Of a stretch of DNA of 64,000 bases, positions 63,430 to 64,000 are shown in pieces. Numbering within the stretch: position 1 is the stretch's first letter; each line of letters begins with the position of its first letter. The translations under genes and the position numbers were made by a program. Origin of the DNA: Streptomyces sp. BK340 (GTDB lineage: Bacteria; Actinomycetota; Actinomycetes; Streptomycetales; Streptomycetaceae); assembly GCF_007827595.1 (NCBI RefSeq), contig NZ_VISR01000008.1:62001-126000 (forward strand), written 5' to 3'. Below the pieces are notes generated by a model that was given only the letters and a program-made list of their open reading frames with translations, was not told the DNA's origin and ran no database searches.

Positions 63430-64000
63430 TCAGCCGCGCAGCTGCTCGTACGCCGGCAGGGTGAGGAAGTCGGCGTAGTCGTCGTCGAGGGACACCTGGA
63501 GCAGCAGGTCGTGGGCCTGCTGCCAGTGTCCGGCCGCGAAGGCCTCCTCGCCGATCTCCTTGCGGATGGAGTCCAGTTCCTCGCCGGCGACCTTGCGGGC
63601 CAGCTCCGGGGTGGCCCTGTCGCCGTTCTCGAACTCGACGCCCGCGTTGATCCACTGCCAGATCTGGGAGCGGGAGATCTCCGCGGTGGCCGCGTCCTCC
63701 ATCAGGTTGAAGATGGCGACCGCGCCGAGCCCGCGCAGCCAGGCCTCGATGTACCGGATGCCGACCTGGACGGCGTTGACGAGCCCGTGGTAGGTCGGCT
63801 TCGCGGCCAGCGAGTCGATCGCGATGAGGTCGGCCGCCTCGACGTGGACGTCCTCGCGCAGGCGGTCCTTCTGGTTCGGCCGGTCGCCGAGGACCCGGTC
63901 GAAGGACTCCATGGCGATCGGGACGAGGTCCGGGTGGGCGACCCAGGAGCCGTCGAAGCCGTCGTTCGCCTCGCGGTCCTTGTCGGCGCGGACCTTCTCG
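63430..64000 (-). CDS. aceB: Malate synthase, C-terminal part (cut by window edge)
   Basis: The last 189 codons lie in the window; the start is beyond 64000. KVRADKDREANDGFDGSWVAHPDLVPIAMESFD, NAVQVGIRYIEAWLRGLGAVAIFNLMEDAATAEISRSQIWQWINAG and the C-terminal helical plug ending PAYEQLRG are characteristic of malate synthase A. It condenses glyoxylate with acetyl-CoA to malate, so it shares its substrate with Gcl. Its promoter is outside the window; whether it carries the gcl/hyi palindrome cannot be seen. Confidence 0.95.
   Translation of the reverse strand, partial: EKVRADKDREANDGFDGSWVAHPDLVPIAMESFDRVLGDRPNQKDRLREDVHVEAADLIAIDSLAAKPTYHGLVNAVQVGIRYIEAWLRGLGAVAIFNLMEDAATAEISRSQIWQWINAGVEFENGDRATPELARKVAGEELDSIRKEIGEEAFAAGHWQQAHDLLLQVSLDDDYADFLTLPAYEQLRG

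Overview
The window is high-GC actinobacterial chromosome, almost certainly Streptomyces: strong third-position GC bias, GTG starts, GTGA/ATGA-coupled operons, rare TTA codons, a complete Mce importer locus and typical HxlR, LuxR and ECF regulators. The order gcl - catalase - glxR - hyi - urate genes - aminotransferase - malate synthase recalls the SCO6195-SCO6243 part of S. coelicolor (from memory, not checked).

Layout. 1-4.5 kb: a partial regulator, a GAF-LuxR regulator and two coupled acyl-CoA ligases. 4.5-12.2 kb: glyoxylate metabolism (gcl, glxR, hyi) and a catalase; gcl and hyi share an identical 15-bp palindrome just downstream of their predicted transcription starts. 12.3-23.4 kb: a leftward mce operon (ATPase, two YrbE permeases, MceA-F, two Mce-associated proteins), followed upstream by an ECF sigma factor with a membrane-anchored tail and by a lytic transglycosylase. 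25.8-31.5 kb: purine salvage and degradation (thiamine-binding-like protein, HTH protein, uraD, uraH, uricase, 8-oxoguanine deaminase, NCS2 permease). The urate operon and the distant catalase gene share a nearly identical promoter-operator. 31.6-46 kb: ordinary accessory genes (TMEM175-like channel, exonuclease, AraC/NmrA pair, MFS/HxlR pair, thioesterase, phosphatase, secreted protease, aminotransferase/HxlR pair, VWA pair).

46-57 kb is the most interesting part. Two IucA/IucC-family genes point away from each other, and between them sits a 7.7-kb rightward operon of three overlapping genes: an LCAT-like lipase, a 1739-residue caspase-STAND ATPase-TPR protein, and a small CHAT/caspase-like protease. 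The short spacer that would separate the divergent iucA/iucC genes is present twice, once at each edge of this operon and in the same orientation. This suggests that the operon was inserted into the spacer and duplicated it. The TPR array contains perfect 138-bp tandem duplications and the lipase has a TTA codon at position 9. I interpret the cassette as an NLR-like conflict (defence or regulated-death) system; that role is inference. A MITE-like element lies just downstream of the second iucA/iucC gene.

58.5-63.4 kb: a HipA-like kinase, an Rdx-type small protein, and a second NLR-like protein (membrane-anchored STAND ATPase with WD40-like repeats, also with a TTA codon) behind four 24-bp repeats. 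The window ends inside malate synthase, which consumes glyoxylate and so ties back to the gcl/hyi pathway. I found no rRNA, tRNA, CRISPR array, integrase or transposase.
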